From positions 1 through 64,000 of the forward strand of contig JAJDCS010000034.1 of assembly GCA_029260715.1 (NCBI GenBank): a stretch of 64,000 nucleotides of DNA. Direction: 5' to 3'. Made by a program: the position numbers and the translations under genes. The notes under the pieces are model-generated. The model worked only from the letters and a program-made list of their open reading frames with translations, was not told the origin of the DNA and made no database searches. The stretch comes from Phycisphaeraceae bacterium. Lineage in GTDB: Bacteria > Planctomycetota > Phycisphaerae > Phycisphaerales > Phycisphaeraceae. Shown piece after piece: positions 44,456 to 54,543 of this stretch; within the stretch, counting starts at the first letter, position 1, and the number at the start of each line of letters is the position of its first letter.

Positions 44456-45562
44456 ATGAACTTATCCGACCCCAATCAGCCCAACACCACTCAAGACAAC
44501 GCTGCCACAAGCAACGCCGACCCCAAAGCCGTGCCCGCCATGCCCCCGCCCCCGCCCGGGTATTTCCCCGGGCCGTACAGCCAACCAGCACCGGCGAAAA
44601 GCCGCGGCGGAATCTTCTCTCGCATCGCAGCCAGCCTCGTCACCTCGCTGCTCGTGCTCTCAATCATGCTTAATATTTACTTGGGGGCCTGGCTCTCTTC
44701 AATCGTCTCAGGCCCCAGCGAGTCCGCCTACGCCCAGGGCGACCGCAAGCACCGCATCGTCATCTTACCGGTCGACGGCATCATCGACCAGGGCACCGCC
44801 GACTTCATACACCGAGCGATGAAAGTGCTCAAAGACGACCCGCCAAAAGCGATCGTGCTACGCGTCAACTCCGCCGGCGGGGGCATGGCCGCCTCCGACC
44901 GCATCTGGTACGAACTCACACAATTCAAACAAGAACACAAAATACCAATCGTCACCAGCTTCGGCACCGTCGCCGCAAGCGGTGGGTACTACATCGCCGC
45001 GCCAACCGACTACATCATCGCGGAGCCCACCTCCATCACAGGCTCAATCGGCGTCATCGCCCAGATGTTCACCGTACAGGAACTGCTCAACAAGATCGGC
45101 GTCACACCGGAGATCATCACCGCCACACAAGCCATCAAAAAAGACATGCTAAGCCCCATGAGAGACTGGACAGAAGACGACCGAAACGCGCTACGCTCAA
45201 TACTCGACCACGCATACGACCGGTTCGTCGATATCGTCGTCCAAGGCCGAAAAACACTCACCGTCGAACAGGTCAAGCAGCTAGCCACCGGCGAGGTATA
45301 CACCACGCAGCAAGCCCTCGACAACCAACTCGTTGACCAGCAGGGCTACCTAGACGCCGCGATCACCAAAGCCGTGGAACTCGCCGGCATCGACCCCGAC
45401 ACCAAGCCCATGGTCACGCTCATGTCCCCCCCAAGGGGCCTGGGACTCCTGGGCGGCGTACACTCGGCACTCCCCGGGGTCGAGTCGTTCAACAGCACAC
45501 GCATTCGCCAGTGGATCGCCGAACTCTACACACCACGGATCGAGTACCGGTGGAGCCGCTAA
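44456..45562 (+). CDS. sppA: Signal peptide peptidase SppA (family S49)
   Basis: Membrane-bound serine protease that degrades signal-peptide remnants. The 368 residues start with a Pro-rich cytoplasmic tail, one membrane segment (about 60-80) and then a single S49 domain: VLRVNSAGGGMAASDRIW, the catalytic Ser175 in TVAASGGYYIA, and SITGSIGVIAQ. The general-base Lys is probably 228 or 229 in AIKKDMLSP. It is the short, single-domain SppA form. A smaller membrane protein gene follows 85 bases downstream. Confidence 0.9.
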   Translation: MNLSDPNQPNTTQDNAATSNADPKAVPAMPPPPPGYFPGPYSQPAPAKSRGGIFSRIAASLVTSLLVLSIMLNIYLGAWLSSIVSGPSESAYAQGDRKHRIVILPVDGIIDQGTADFIHRAMKVLKDDPPKAIVLRVNSAGGGMAASDRIWYELTQFKQEHKIPIVTSFGTVAASGGYYIAAPTDYIIAEPTSITGSIGVIAQMFTVQELLNKIGVTPEIITATQAIKKDMLSPMRDWTEDDRNALRSILDHAYDRFVDIVVQGRKTLTVEQVKQLATGEVYTTQQALDNQLVDQQGYLDAAITKAVELAGIDPDTKPMVTLMSPPRGLGLLGGVHSALPGVESFNSTRIRQWIAELYTPRIEYRWSR

Positions 45563-45647
45563 CCGCCAACCGCCGCAGCACGCAAAAACAAACCCCGCCC
45601 AACACAAAATTGCACAACGAACACAAACACGACCGAGACACCCACCG

Positions 45648-46184
45648 ATGACGCCACGCCAATGGGTCGACAGACACACCACCAGCGTCACGCTCATGTG
45701 CGTGGTGGTGATGGTTATCTCACTGGGGTGGATCGTCGACCAGCTACGCTTCTTTGTCCACGTAACCACCGCACAGCCACGCGTCTGGTTTTACGATTTG
45801 AACACGCAGAAGCTCTTCATCACCACCGCCACCACCATCCCACCCATCGAAACCCGCTCAGGCCCAGGCCCCGACGGCACACCCGCAGGCGTGCTGGCCA
45901 AGGTGTTCTCATACAGCGACTGCTCCGACCCCTCCCAGCAATTCATAGGCTGGCTTGAAAAACGAACCCCACAAGTCAAAGAGGAAATGACCGAAACCCA
46001 AACCGCCGGGGCGCAAGCCGACACCCTAATAACCAAACGCACATACCTAGACGGGCTGCTCGTCAGGCCGCCCGACGGCTTCGACTGGGTCCGCGCCGAC
46101 AGCGCAGAGGGCCGGCGGCTCATGCAAAAACCTCGGCAAAACTGCCCACCCGGGTCAATACTTAACTCCTGCTTCCCGGATTAA
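45648..46184 (+). CDS. Hypothetical protein with N-terminal membrane anchor
   Basis: 178 residues, unrecognised. A single membrane segment (SVTLMCVVVMVISLGWIV) is followed by a soluble domain with VWFYDLNTQKLFITTATTIPPIETRSGPG, CSDPSQQFIGWLEK and a C-terminal cysteine-containing RQNCPPGSILNSCFPD. The FYDLNT pattern resembles other planctomycete anchored proteins of unknown role. It overlaps nothing; the next frame begins almost at its stop codon, so the two may be cotranscribed. Confidence 0.65.
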   Translation: MTPRQWVDRHTTSVTLMCVVVMVISLGWIVDQLRFFVHVTTAQPRVWFYDLNTQKLFITTATTIPPIETRSGPGPDGTPAGVLAKVFSYSDCSDPSQQFIGWLEKRTPQVKEEMTETQTAGAQADTLITKRTYLDGLLVRPPDGFDWVRADSAEGRRLMQKPRQNCPPGSILNSCFPD

Positions 46185-46344
46185 AACCATCAACGCGCCG
46201 CCGGCCAAACACCCGCCTCACAACCCACCCGCCGCCCGGCGTGCCTTTAAAAATCACCCCCTCGGTGCCCACATCACCGCCGCCCTTGTATGCGCCTGCG
46301 CCGCCGCGTGCACGCCCACCACCTTCCACGACCCCATCGCCGTC

Positions 46345-47652
46345 ATGCTCGACCGCCACGCCGACCCACGCTGGCGACAACTCGCAACACAGCAAGCACA
46401 AAACCAACTCACCGACCACCCCGCCCGCCTCAACGCGCTACGCCGCATCGCCTGGCACAACGACTACCCCGCGCAGCAACGCTGCGACGCCTTCAAACAG
46501 CTAGCCCAAATCAACGAAAACCAACTCATCCAAGACGCCTCGCAACGCATCACCCGCATTAAAAACACCGCCGTATTGAACTGCCTCTTCGACCTAGCAA
46601 TCGCCCGCCGTTGGCCCGGTGCCACCGCGCTGGCCGTCAGCGGTTACGCCCAACACGACCCCGCCGACAAAAACCCGCCACACCGCCGCGTCATCCAAAC
46701 CCTCAACCCAGGCAAGACCGTTGATCAGGTGGCGTACGAGGTCTTCACCGCCACCCACCCCGACAACCCCTCACACGCCCAGCAGGCCGCCGCCTGGCAA
46801 CTGCTCAACCGCATCACCACCCCAACCGCCAGCCGCAACTCGCTCACACACGCCCAACCCACAACCACCCTAATCGCAGACCTCCAAGCCGCCGCCGCCG
46901 ACCTCAACGCCGTGCCCACCAACCGCGAAGGCGTCCTTTGGCTCGCCTGGCTGCGGGCAACCGCCCAACGCCCGTTCTGGCAACGCGCCGCCGCCGCCGT
47001 AGCAAAACTCACCACCCAACAACAAGCCCACCTTGAGCTACGCCACCTACCCACACTCCTACACCAAACCCGCGACGCCTTAACCGCCGACAAAAACCAC
47101 CTGCTAAACACCCTCACCGACCGCGTTCAACTCACGGACCGCTTCAACACACCCCACAAAGACGGGCAGCTCCCAACCCCCAGCCAAAACCTCGAACACT
47201 GGGCAAACAAACTCGCTTGGCCCGACCTGATCACCATCGACCTACTCACCAATGCCCTCCAAGACCCCGCCGTCGCCCAATCCCTCTTCCAACAAGCAGA
47301 CGCCGACCTCGCCGACCCCCACACCGAGCACGGCGGCGTCCTAGACAAAACACTCAACCGATTCACCGCCACACCCTACGAACCACTCATGCGCCGACAC
47401 GACCGCGTCTTCTACCCATCACAAAAAATGATCGAGCACCTCTACACCGCCCTCGCCCACTACCACTTCCACGCACAGCAACACAACAACCGCCAATACG
47501 CCGGCCCAGGCCGCGGCGACCTCGCCGCCGCCGAACGCATGAACTTCAACTGCCTCGTATTCACCTTCACCGACCCCAACACCCTAAACGCCGACTACTA
47601 CCAACCCAACGGCGTCGTCATCGACCTAGGCTCAATCAAACGACCAAAATAG
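46345..47652 (+). CDS. Hypothetical protein, possibly a lipoprotein with an unmarked start
   Basis: At least 435 residues, rich in Ala, Gln and His and mostly helical, with no domain I recognise. The ATG at 46345 is the first standard in-frame start, but the frame is open back to about 46180 and there reads GAHITAALVCACAAACTPTTF, which looks like a lipoprotein signal ending AAAC. So the true start may be upstream at a rare codon (for example ATT at 46180 or ATC). C-terminal sequence RGDLAAAERMNFNCLVF is a recognisable block but of unknown meaning. Confidence 0.6.
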   Translation: MLDRHADPRWRQLATQQAQNQLTDHPARLNALRRIAWHNDYPAQQRCDAFKQLAQINENQLIQDASQRITRIKNTAVLNCLFDLAIARRWPGATALAVSGYAQHDPADKNPPHRRVIQTLNPGKTVDQVAYEVFTATHPDNPSHAQQAAAWQLLNRITTPTASRNSLTHAQPTTTLIADLQAAAADLNAVPTNREGVLWLAWLRATAQRPFWQRAAAAVAKLTTQQQAHLELRHLPTLLHQTRDALTADKNHLLNTLTDRVQLTDRFNTPHKDGQLPTPSQNLEHWANKLAWPDLITIDLLTNALQDPAVAQSLFQQADADLADPHTEHGGVLDKTLNRFTATPYEPLMRRHDRVFYPSQKMIEHLYTALAHYHFHAQQHNNRQYAGPGRGDLAAAERMNFNCLVFTFTDPNTLNADYYQPNGVVIDLGSIKRPK

Positions 47653-47665
47653 AAACAACAGGATT

Positions 47666-47697
47666 GGGTGCCACGACACAGTCCGCTGTGTAGTGCG
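47666..47697 (+). repeat. GGGTGCCAC hairpin repeat, copy 7
   Basis: CACGACACAG and CTGTGTAGTG pair with one mismatch around TCCG, framed by GGGTGC and CG. Confidence 0.8.
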
Positions 47698-47727
47698 CCT
47701 CGATACAGATCAACAAATCAGGGGCGT

Positions 47728-47787
47728 CGGGCGCCACACAGTCGGGTGTCGGGTGCCCCACAGCACGCCGTAGGCTGCTGTGGGCGA
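47728..47787 (+). repeat. GGGTGCCAC hairpin repeats, copy 8 (two nested)
   Basis: A partial copy (GGGCGCCACACAGTCGGGTGTC) runs into a second one (GGGTGCCCCACAGCACGCCG...GGCTGCTGTGGGCGA at 47751-47787), suggesting insertion or tandem duplication. It lies between convergent genes. Confidence 0.75.
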
Positions 47788-47797
47788 CGAGTGGTCA

Positions 47798-48682
47798 TCA
47801 CCCCGCCACCACCCTCACCGCGAAATCACACGTCAACCCGATCACCCGCTCCGTCGCCGCAGGCCCAGGCTCATCAACCCCCAACGGGTTAGGCGAATCA
47901 AACGTGTGCGACGCACCGGCGATTTCGTGTAGCTCCGCCCGCCCGCCCGCTGCGTTCGCCAACACCCGCGCCGCCGACACATCCACCGTCTGGTCCGCGT
48001 CACCGTGTACCAGCAGAATCGGGCACGCAATACCGCTAATCACCGCCGCCGGGTCGTACACATCAGGCTCAGCCTCGATCTCCTCAAGCCAACCCTTACC
48101 CACTCGCAGCACCTGCCCCGTGCGCGACGAAGGCGACTCGATAGAACCACGGTGACGCAGCCGCTGAATCTGATCAGCATCCAGCGACATACACGCCTGA
48201 GGCGCCGCAGCCGCCACAACACCCACAGGCCGAGGCACGCCCACCCGGCCACGACCCGTGAACACCTGACCCGCACCAAGAATAACCGTCACGCCCCCTC
48301 TGCTGTGCCCGAACCAAACCACCGGCAACCCCGCGCCAGCCTTGCAACCAGGCACCAGCCCGCCCACGCTCGCGCCCGCCACCGCGAACAAGTCCGCCAC
48401 CTGCTTGCCCCACGTGTCCTTCTCAAACAGGTCAGGCCGAGCGAACGTCTCAAAGTCACGCGTCACACCGCTGTGGCTAAAGTTGAACCGGTGCGCGATC
48501 AGCCCACGCCCACTCGCCACCTCCGCCAGCTTCGGAAAGAACCCATAGTCTTTGTAACCCTTGAACCCGTGACAGATCAGCAGCACACCCCGCGGCGCCA
48601 CCCCCGCGGGCGGCAGGTGCGTCGTGCCGTAGATCGGCTCGCCTTCAGCGCCGGGGATCGTCCAGTCTTGAATAGAAGCCAT
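47798..48682 (-). CDS. Alpha/beta hydrolase (dienelactone hydrolase/esterase-like)
   Basis: 294-residue cytoplasmic hydrolase. The nucleophile elbow is GHSRGG, the oxyanion region is CHGFKGYKDYGFFPKLA, the acid is probably Asp in LLVHGDADQTV, and the His is in GASHTFD. These give a complete alpha/beta-hydrolase triad; substrate is unknown. The ATG at 48682 (MASIQDW) is chosen; a longer frame to 48886 runs back through an ACGAGCCG repeat and a small element and is not real protein. It lies next to a family II element. Confidence 0.83.
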   Translation of the reverse strand: MASIQDWTIPGAEGEPIYGTTHLPPAGVAPRGVLLICHGFKGYKDYGFFPKLAEVASGRGLIAHRFNFSHSGVTRDFETFARPDLFEKDTWGKQVADLFAVAGASVGGLVPGCKAGAGLPVVWFGHSRGGVTVILGAGQVFTGRGRVGVPRPVGVVAAAAPQACMSLDADQIQRLRHRGSIESPSSRTGQVLRVGKGWLEEIEAEPDVYDPAAVISGIACPILLVHGDADQTVDVSAARVLANAAGGRAELHEIAGASHTFDSPNPLGVDEPGPAATERVIGLTCDFAVRVVAG

Positions 48683-48718
48683 CGGTAGTGGGTCCGTTTG
48701 AATCCAATCGTTACCACG

Positions 48719-48759
48719 ACGAGCCGTCCGCCTCAGGCGGATTAGGGGGCGGCCTCTTC
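48719..48759 (+). repeat. ACGAGCCG repeat, variant with another stem
   Basis: ACGAGCCGTCCGCCTCAGGC...GGGGGCGGCCTCTTCC, resembling the variant at 43201. It lies upstream of the hydrolase gene, whose longer open frame runs through it. Confidence 0.7.
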
Positions 48760-48817
48760 CGCGTTTAAAATATCTCTCCCAACGGCAATACTTTCTGACA
48801 TATTCAAACTGACCCAC

Positions 48818-48955
48818 TACCAAGCCATCCCAAAACCCCTGATGAGGTTGAATCGTATGCCACTGGCTGCTTGCCAGCCAGTGCAAATGGCGGAGGGTTG
48901 CAACGGTCAGACCGTTGCCGGTGATCTACCGTTTAGGGGTTTGGGATGGCTTCTA
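48818..48955. mobile_element. Small inverted-repeat element, family II (138 bp)
   Basis: Begins TACCAAGCCATCCCAAAACC and ends in AGGGGTTTGGGATGGCTTCTA; AAGCCATCCCAAA(A)CCCCT is inverted at the two ends. The interior has a hairpin CACTGGCTGCTTGCCAGCCAGTG. A second copy at 62269 is similar but not identical. Confidence 0.8.
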
Positions 48956-48970
48956 GTCATATGCGCCATG

Positions 48971-49999
48971 CTAACCATTGAGTCGGTCGATCACCGCCCC
49001 CGCGAACGCGTCCGTCCCCAACGGCCCGCCCAAGTCACGCGTCTTCTGCCCGTCGGCAAGCGCCGCGTTGTAAGCGTGTTTAATTTTTCCCGCCACCCGC
49101 CTAGCCCCCTCGTCCCCACGCGTGTCAGACAGATAGTTAAGCATCATCACCGCCGACATCAACAGCGCCAGCGGGTTCGCCAACCCCTTGCCCGCGATGT
49201 CCGGCGCCGACCCGTGCACCGCCTCAAACACCGCGCGTTCGTCGCCGATGTTCGCGCCCGGCACCACACCCAACCCGCCCACCAGCCCCGCGCACAAGTC
49301 GCTCACCACGTCACCATACAAATTCTCCAACAGCAGCATGTCGAACTGCCCCGGGTCCTGCACCAACTTCATACACCCCGCGTCGATGATCATGTTGTTA
49401 AACGGCACACCCGAGAACTCGCGGTCGTGAACCTCCTGAGCGCAGTTCAAAAACAGCCCGTCCGTCAGCTTCATAATGTTCGCCTTGTGGAACACCGTCA
49501 CCTTCTTCCGCCCGCGTCGCTGGGCAAAGTCGAACGCCCACCGCGCGATACGGTCGCAAGCCGTCTTCGTCGCCACCTTCAGGCTCGTCACCACACCCTC
49601 GGCGATCTCGTTTTCAATCCCGCTGTAAAGACCCTCCGTGTTCTCACGGATGATCACAAGATCAACACCCTCGAACCGCGTGCGCACCCCCTCCAAGTTC
49701 CGCACAGGCCGAACCGCCGCGTAAAGGTTCAGCTTCTTGCGTAGCTGAACATTGATCGACGAAAAACCCTTGCCCACCGGCGTCGTGCAAGGCCCCTTCA
49801 ACGCCACGCTGTGCGTCTGGATCGCTTCGATCGTGCCACCCGGCAGCACGTCCTGCCCACGGTCGATCGCCGCAAGACCCGCCAACCGCTCGTCCCATTC
49901 GATCGCCGCGCCCGCCGCGTCCAGGATGCGCTTCACCGCAGCCGTCACCTCAGGGCCGATACCGTCACCGCCAATCAGCACAACCTTATGCGTGTTCAT
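48971..49999 (-). CDS. NAD-type isocitrate dehydrogenase
   Basis: Isocitrate/isopropylmalate dehydrogenase family; oxidises and decarboxylates isocitrate in the citric acid cycle, by sequence type. The 343 residues start VVLIGGDGIGPEVTAAVKRI and contain KGPCTTPVGKGFSSINVQLR, the ENTEGLYSGIE motif typical of NAD-dependent isocitrate dehydrogenase, KANIMKLTDGLF, and the cofactor region GAN(I)GDE with VHGSAPDIAGKGLANP. The Ser in SSINVQLR is the substrate-binding position. 3-isopropylmalate or homoisocitrate dehydrogenase is possible but less likely. The ATG at 49999 fits the family; the frame to 50095 is rejected. It is divergent from the hydrolase at 50196. Confidence 0.88.
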   Translation of the reverse strand: MNTHKVVLIGGDGIGPEVTAAVKRILDAAGAAIEWDERLAGLAAIDRGQDVLPGGTIEAIQTHSVALKGPCTTPVGKGFSSINVQLRKKLNLYAAVRPVRNLEGVRTRFEGVDLVIIRENTEGLYSGIENEIAEGVVTSLKVATKTACDRIARWAFDFAQRRGRKKVTVFHKANIMKLTDGLFLNCAQEVHDREFSGVPFNNMIIDAGCMKLVQDPGQFDMLLLENLYGDVVSDLCAGLVGGLGVVPGANIGDERAVFEAVHGSAPDIAGKGLANPLALLMSAVMMLNYLSDTRGDEGARRVAGKIKHAYNAALADGQKTRDLGGPLGTDAFAGAVIDRLNG

Positions 50000-50195
50000 A
50001 AACAAGAGTATAACGCATCTCTTTTGCGGGTCGTATGTAGAAGATGGACCCCACGCTTCCCTCACGCCAGCAATTAAATGGCCGTTTGTTGACACGCCGC
50101 TAGTGGCTGCCTATCAATCAATTGAATCGCCGGGGCGTAAGCGAGTGTACATGCGCCGCCGCAAGCTATTTTTCGATACCTCAAGACCGTTCAAT

Positions 50196-50993
50196 ATGAC
50201 ACCCCACGCAAGATTGAGTGCCGCTGTCCTTTCCTTTTTGTGTTGTGGGTGTACACCCAGTCGCCCGATCAACCCCTCGTTCCATCTCACACGCCAAGAC
50301 GCCAAGTCCGAATTGTCGATCATGTCCCAGAAACCAAAGAGACTTCACCGGCCCTTGGTGATACTGAGCGGTTGGTTCGACCCGGGCTTCGCGGTCTCGC
50401 AACTGAAACTTCGTATCGATCGTGTCATCCAAGACGAACGCGTTGTTGTCGTTTCTTTTGCGTCTTGTAAGACGTTCGACGACTGCCGAAAAAAAGTTGT
50501 CGATGCTGTAAACCGTGCTTTCCCCAGCGACGATTCACAGTGGACAGCCGAAGTCGATGTGATCGCCGTGTCTATGGGAGGGTTGGTCGCCCGTTACGCT
50601 CAAGCAGATCGGCTAGAAGAAAAGCGCCTCCGCATCAACCGGCTTTTTACGATCGCCACGCCGCACCGCGGCGCGGGGCTCGCCCATCTGCCGACCCTCA
50701 ATCGTTTACAGATCGACATGCGCCCGGGGTCGGAGTTTATGACGACCATCGCCACATCACCGGTCACTTACAAAATATACCCCTATGTACGCTTGGGCGA
50801 CGTGATTGTCGGTGAGTCGAACGCCGCGCCCCCTGGGGAGAACCCATGGTGGGTGCCCAACGCTTGGCTTGAGCCCGCCCACCTGCTCGCGTACAAAGCC
50901 CCAAGGATTCTTGCAGATATCGCTAGGCGGTTGCGCGACGAGCCGCCGTTTGTCAGCGAGCCACGCGAGCCTCTCCCCGCCGGCGATGGGTAA
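50196..50993 (+). CDS. Putative lipase/esterase of the alpha/beta hydrolase fold, possibly a lipoprotein
   Basis: 265 residues. An N-terminal hydrophobic run (ARLSAAVLSFLCCGC) ends in a loose lipobox. The core has VILSGWFDPGFA, the nucleophile in VSMGGLVARY and an ATPHRGAGLAHLP segment, as in lipase-like hydrolases; the acid and His are not obvious, and a late EPAHLLAYKAPRIL may hold the His. The ATG at 50196 is preferred over upstream starts that run into the idh promoter region. T-ending codons are commoner here than in neighbouring genes, which hints at a different history. A terminator lies downstream. Confidence 0.7.
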   Translation: MTPHARLSAAVLSFLCCGCTPSRPINPSFHLTRQDAKSELSIMSQKPKRLHRPLVILSGWFDPGFAVSQLKLRIDRVIQDERVVVVSFASCKTFDDCRKKVVDAVNRAFPSDDSQWTAEVDVIAVSMGGLVARYAQADRLEEKRLRINRLFTIATPHRGAGLAHLPTLNRLQIDMRPGSEFMTTIATSPVTYKIYPYVRLGDVIVGESNAAPPGENPWWVPNAWLEPAHLLAYKAPRILADIARRLRDEPPFVSEPREPLPAGDG

Positions 50994-51094
50994 CGCCCCG
51001 GCGTTCAACTCGGACACCGCATATCACACCGGCCGGTAGCACCGACACACTTGTTTGTCAGTGCTGATAGCGACACCAACCCACACCCACAGAA

Positions 51095-51121
51095 AAACCC
51101 CGACGCACCGCGCCGGGGTTT
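51095..51121. terminator. Bidirectional terminator between convergent genes
   Basis: AAACCCCG (51095-51102) pairs with CGGGGTTT (51114-51121) across 11 bases, between the hydrolase and the HU gene; A and T runs flank both sides. Confidence 0.75.
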
Positions 51122-51163
51122 CACGAATTCTTTTAACAATGCGTTACCGTCTTAGCGCTAAAG

Positions 51164-51487
51164 TTATTTCACCATCTCTTTAAGGTTCTTCAACGGCCGG
51201 ATCTTCACAACGTTCCGTGCCGGCTTCGCCTTGATCATGATCTCTTCTTTCGTGAACGGGTTGATGCCCTTGCGCGCCTTCGTCGCGGGTTTACGCTGCA
51301 CCGTCATCTTGCACAACCCAGGCAGGCTGAACACGCCCGGACCTCTTTTGCCCAACTGCTTCTTGATCACACCGCCCAGCGAGTCAAGCACAGCCGACAC
51401 GTCGCGCTTTGTCAGCTCGGTCTCGTCGGCGATCGTAGCGAGGATCTCGCTCTTGGTTGCTGCCTTGTTCGCGATTGCTTTTGCCAT
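51164..51487 (-). CDS. HU-family DNA-binding protein
   Basis: Nucleoid-associated histone-like protein of 107 residues that bends DNA as a dimer. The N-terminal part (ATKSEILATIADETELTKRDVSAVLDSL) is the HU helix pair. The DNA arm region has LPGLCKMTVQRKPATKARKGINPFTKEE and then IKAKPARNVVKIRPLKNLKE, matching the HU core with PARNVVKIRP close to the family PKTGxxIxIPA pattern. It carries an extra short N-terminus and C-terminus. AAGGAG lies 9 bases before the ATG. It is divergent from dnaK. Confidence 0.88.
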   Translation of the reverse strand: MAKAIANKAATKSEILATIADETELTKRDVSAVLDSLGGVIKKQLGKRGPGVFSLPGLCKMTVQRKPATKARKGINPFTKEEIMIKAKPARNVVKIRPLKNLKEMVK

Positions 51488-52068
51488 CTTGATTTACTCC
51501 TTAAAGGGTGAAACAAAAGGTGATATTCATCGTTCGGGGGTGGATCATACATAAAAACAAGGGTTGTGTTGAGCGCGCCACGATTTTTTCCACTTTTTTT
51601 AGGCTCATTCCGCTACGCAGCCAACACCAACCCCGTCGCCCTCACCGCCCGGATCCAACAAACCCGCGGCCAATCCGCCCCCCAGCCCCGCCCGCCCGTC
51701 ACCACCGACCACCCATCACCACACCACCCAACCCCCGCGCCACCACGTCCCCAACGCACGCCCAAATCCGCACCCCCAAGCCACAGCCCTCACCACCACA
51801 GATTGCCAATTTGGCAGACCCGGCGACCCCCGCGGCGACCGTGGCAGACCACAACCACCAAACAACCCGCCACACCCCAAAATAACCGCCGAGCTCTGGC
51901 ATTGACTTTGCAACTATCACCCACGGCCGCCACGGGGCGATGCAGCCCCCAGGCCGGTTAAAACGGAAAAATTGGAACAAAATCGCGATCTTTAAGCCGT
52001 TGTTTCATAAAAATTTATAATCGGACGCGGCCCCCGCCGCCCCGTGCAAACAAGTGAGGAACCCAACC
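51488..52068. other. Divergent HU/dnaK intergenic region with a C-rich segment
   Basis: 581 bases. About 51640-51890 is extremely C- and A-rich and G-poor, with no credible frame (a 131-residue open frame is low-complexity Pro/Arg/Thr). The last 60 bases before dnaK are AT-rich (AAATTTATAA at about 52010). I see no CIRCE element and no clear heat-shock promoter. Confidence 0.55.
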
Positions 52069-53991
<1,923 letters not shown>

Positions 53992-54023
53992 CACAGGTCA
54001 AGATTAATAACGAGCCATCCACA

Positions 54024-54055
54024 ACGAGCCGCGACCGTAAGGGAGCGGTCTCTTC
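54024..54055 (+). repeat. ACGAGCCG dispersed repeat, copy 5
   Basis: Identical to the copy at 5373 over 32 bp. It is preceded by AGATTAATAACGAG, as in other copies. Confidence 0.85.
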
Positions 54056-54098
54056 TGGATCACCCGACCGCGGCAAAATCAATGTTGAATACAACTGT

Positions 54099-54225
54099 TA
54101 TAGCACGTTGCATTTATAAATTTGATTGACTGGGTGGCACGGCTTGCTTGCAAGCCGTGAAATGCGGGTTCGCCATGTCAACGACCACCGAACATCCATC
54201 AAAGATAATCACGCCAGGTGCTCTA
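54099..54225 (+). mobile_element. Small inverted-repeat element, family I, 127 bp form
   Basis: Same boundaries and sequence as the copy at 62404, one base from that at 35659. TA at both ends; inner hairpin CACGGCTTGC...GCAAGCCGTG. Confidence 0.87.
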
Positions 54226-54250
54226 GAGATACCAGTTATGAATCTGCGAC

Positions 54251-54274
54251 AGCCCGGTAGCCCGGTAGCCCGGT
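54251..54274 (+). repeat. Three tandem copies of AGCCCGGT
   Basis: Exact 8 bp unit repeated three times, followed at once by a 9 bp-stem hairpin (54277-54295). Confidence 0.85.
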
Positions 54275-54343
54275 AGGGTCCGCGATTCGCGGACCACGAA
54301 TCACCGAGGCCGATGGACCTTCCTAAATCTGTACCTTGGTGCC

Positions 54344-54402
54344 GGGTGCCACACAGCACGCCCCAGGTCATAGACCCGCCTCAGGCGGGCTGCTGTGTGC
54401 GA
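54344..54402 (+). repeat. GGGTGCCAC hairpin repeat, copy 9, with inserted stem
   Basis: CACACAGCA...TGCTGTGTGCG framed as usual, but the loop holds a second hairpin (CCCGCCTCAGGCGGG), so this looks like one hairpin repeat inside another. Confidence 0.85.
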
Positions 54403-54543
54403 ATTCAAAAACAACTCTACAAAGCAGCGGAGGGGGTAGCAGGTATGCCCGACACTCTTACCGGACATAGATTCACCGCATAGTAATCACCATCGCCCCC
54501 CAACCACGACACAACCCCGCACGACCTGTATAAATACTCTGCC

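Larger units (their letters stand above)
53992..54543. other. Repeat-rich gap between dnaK and the M48 protease gene
   Basis: 552 bases holding an ACGAGCCG repeat (54024), a family I element (54099), a short tandem repeat (54251), a perfect small hairpin GGTCCGCGA-T-TCGCGGACC (54277-54295) and a GGGTGCCAC hairpin (54344). No gene seen. Confidence 0.75.

Noticed and set aside
51566-51961. 131-residue open frame upstream of dnaK
   Set aside because: Low-complexity Pro/Thr/Arg/His composition arising from a C-rich segment; no domain or RBS.
51488-52068. CIRCE or heat-shock promoter in front of dnaK
   Set aside because: No TTAGCACTC/GAGTGCTAA inverted repeat and no convincing sigma-32-type boxes seen.
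54114-54371. Two minus-strand frames (54114-54371 and 62419-62622) sharing an identical C-terminal stretch
   Set aside because: The shared protein sequence is just translation of the 127 bp small element; it is not evidence of a gene.
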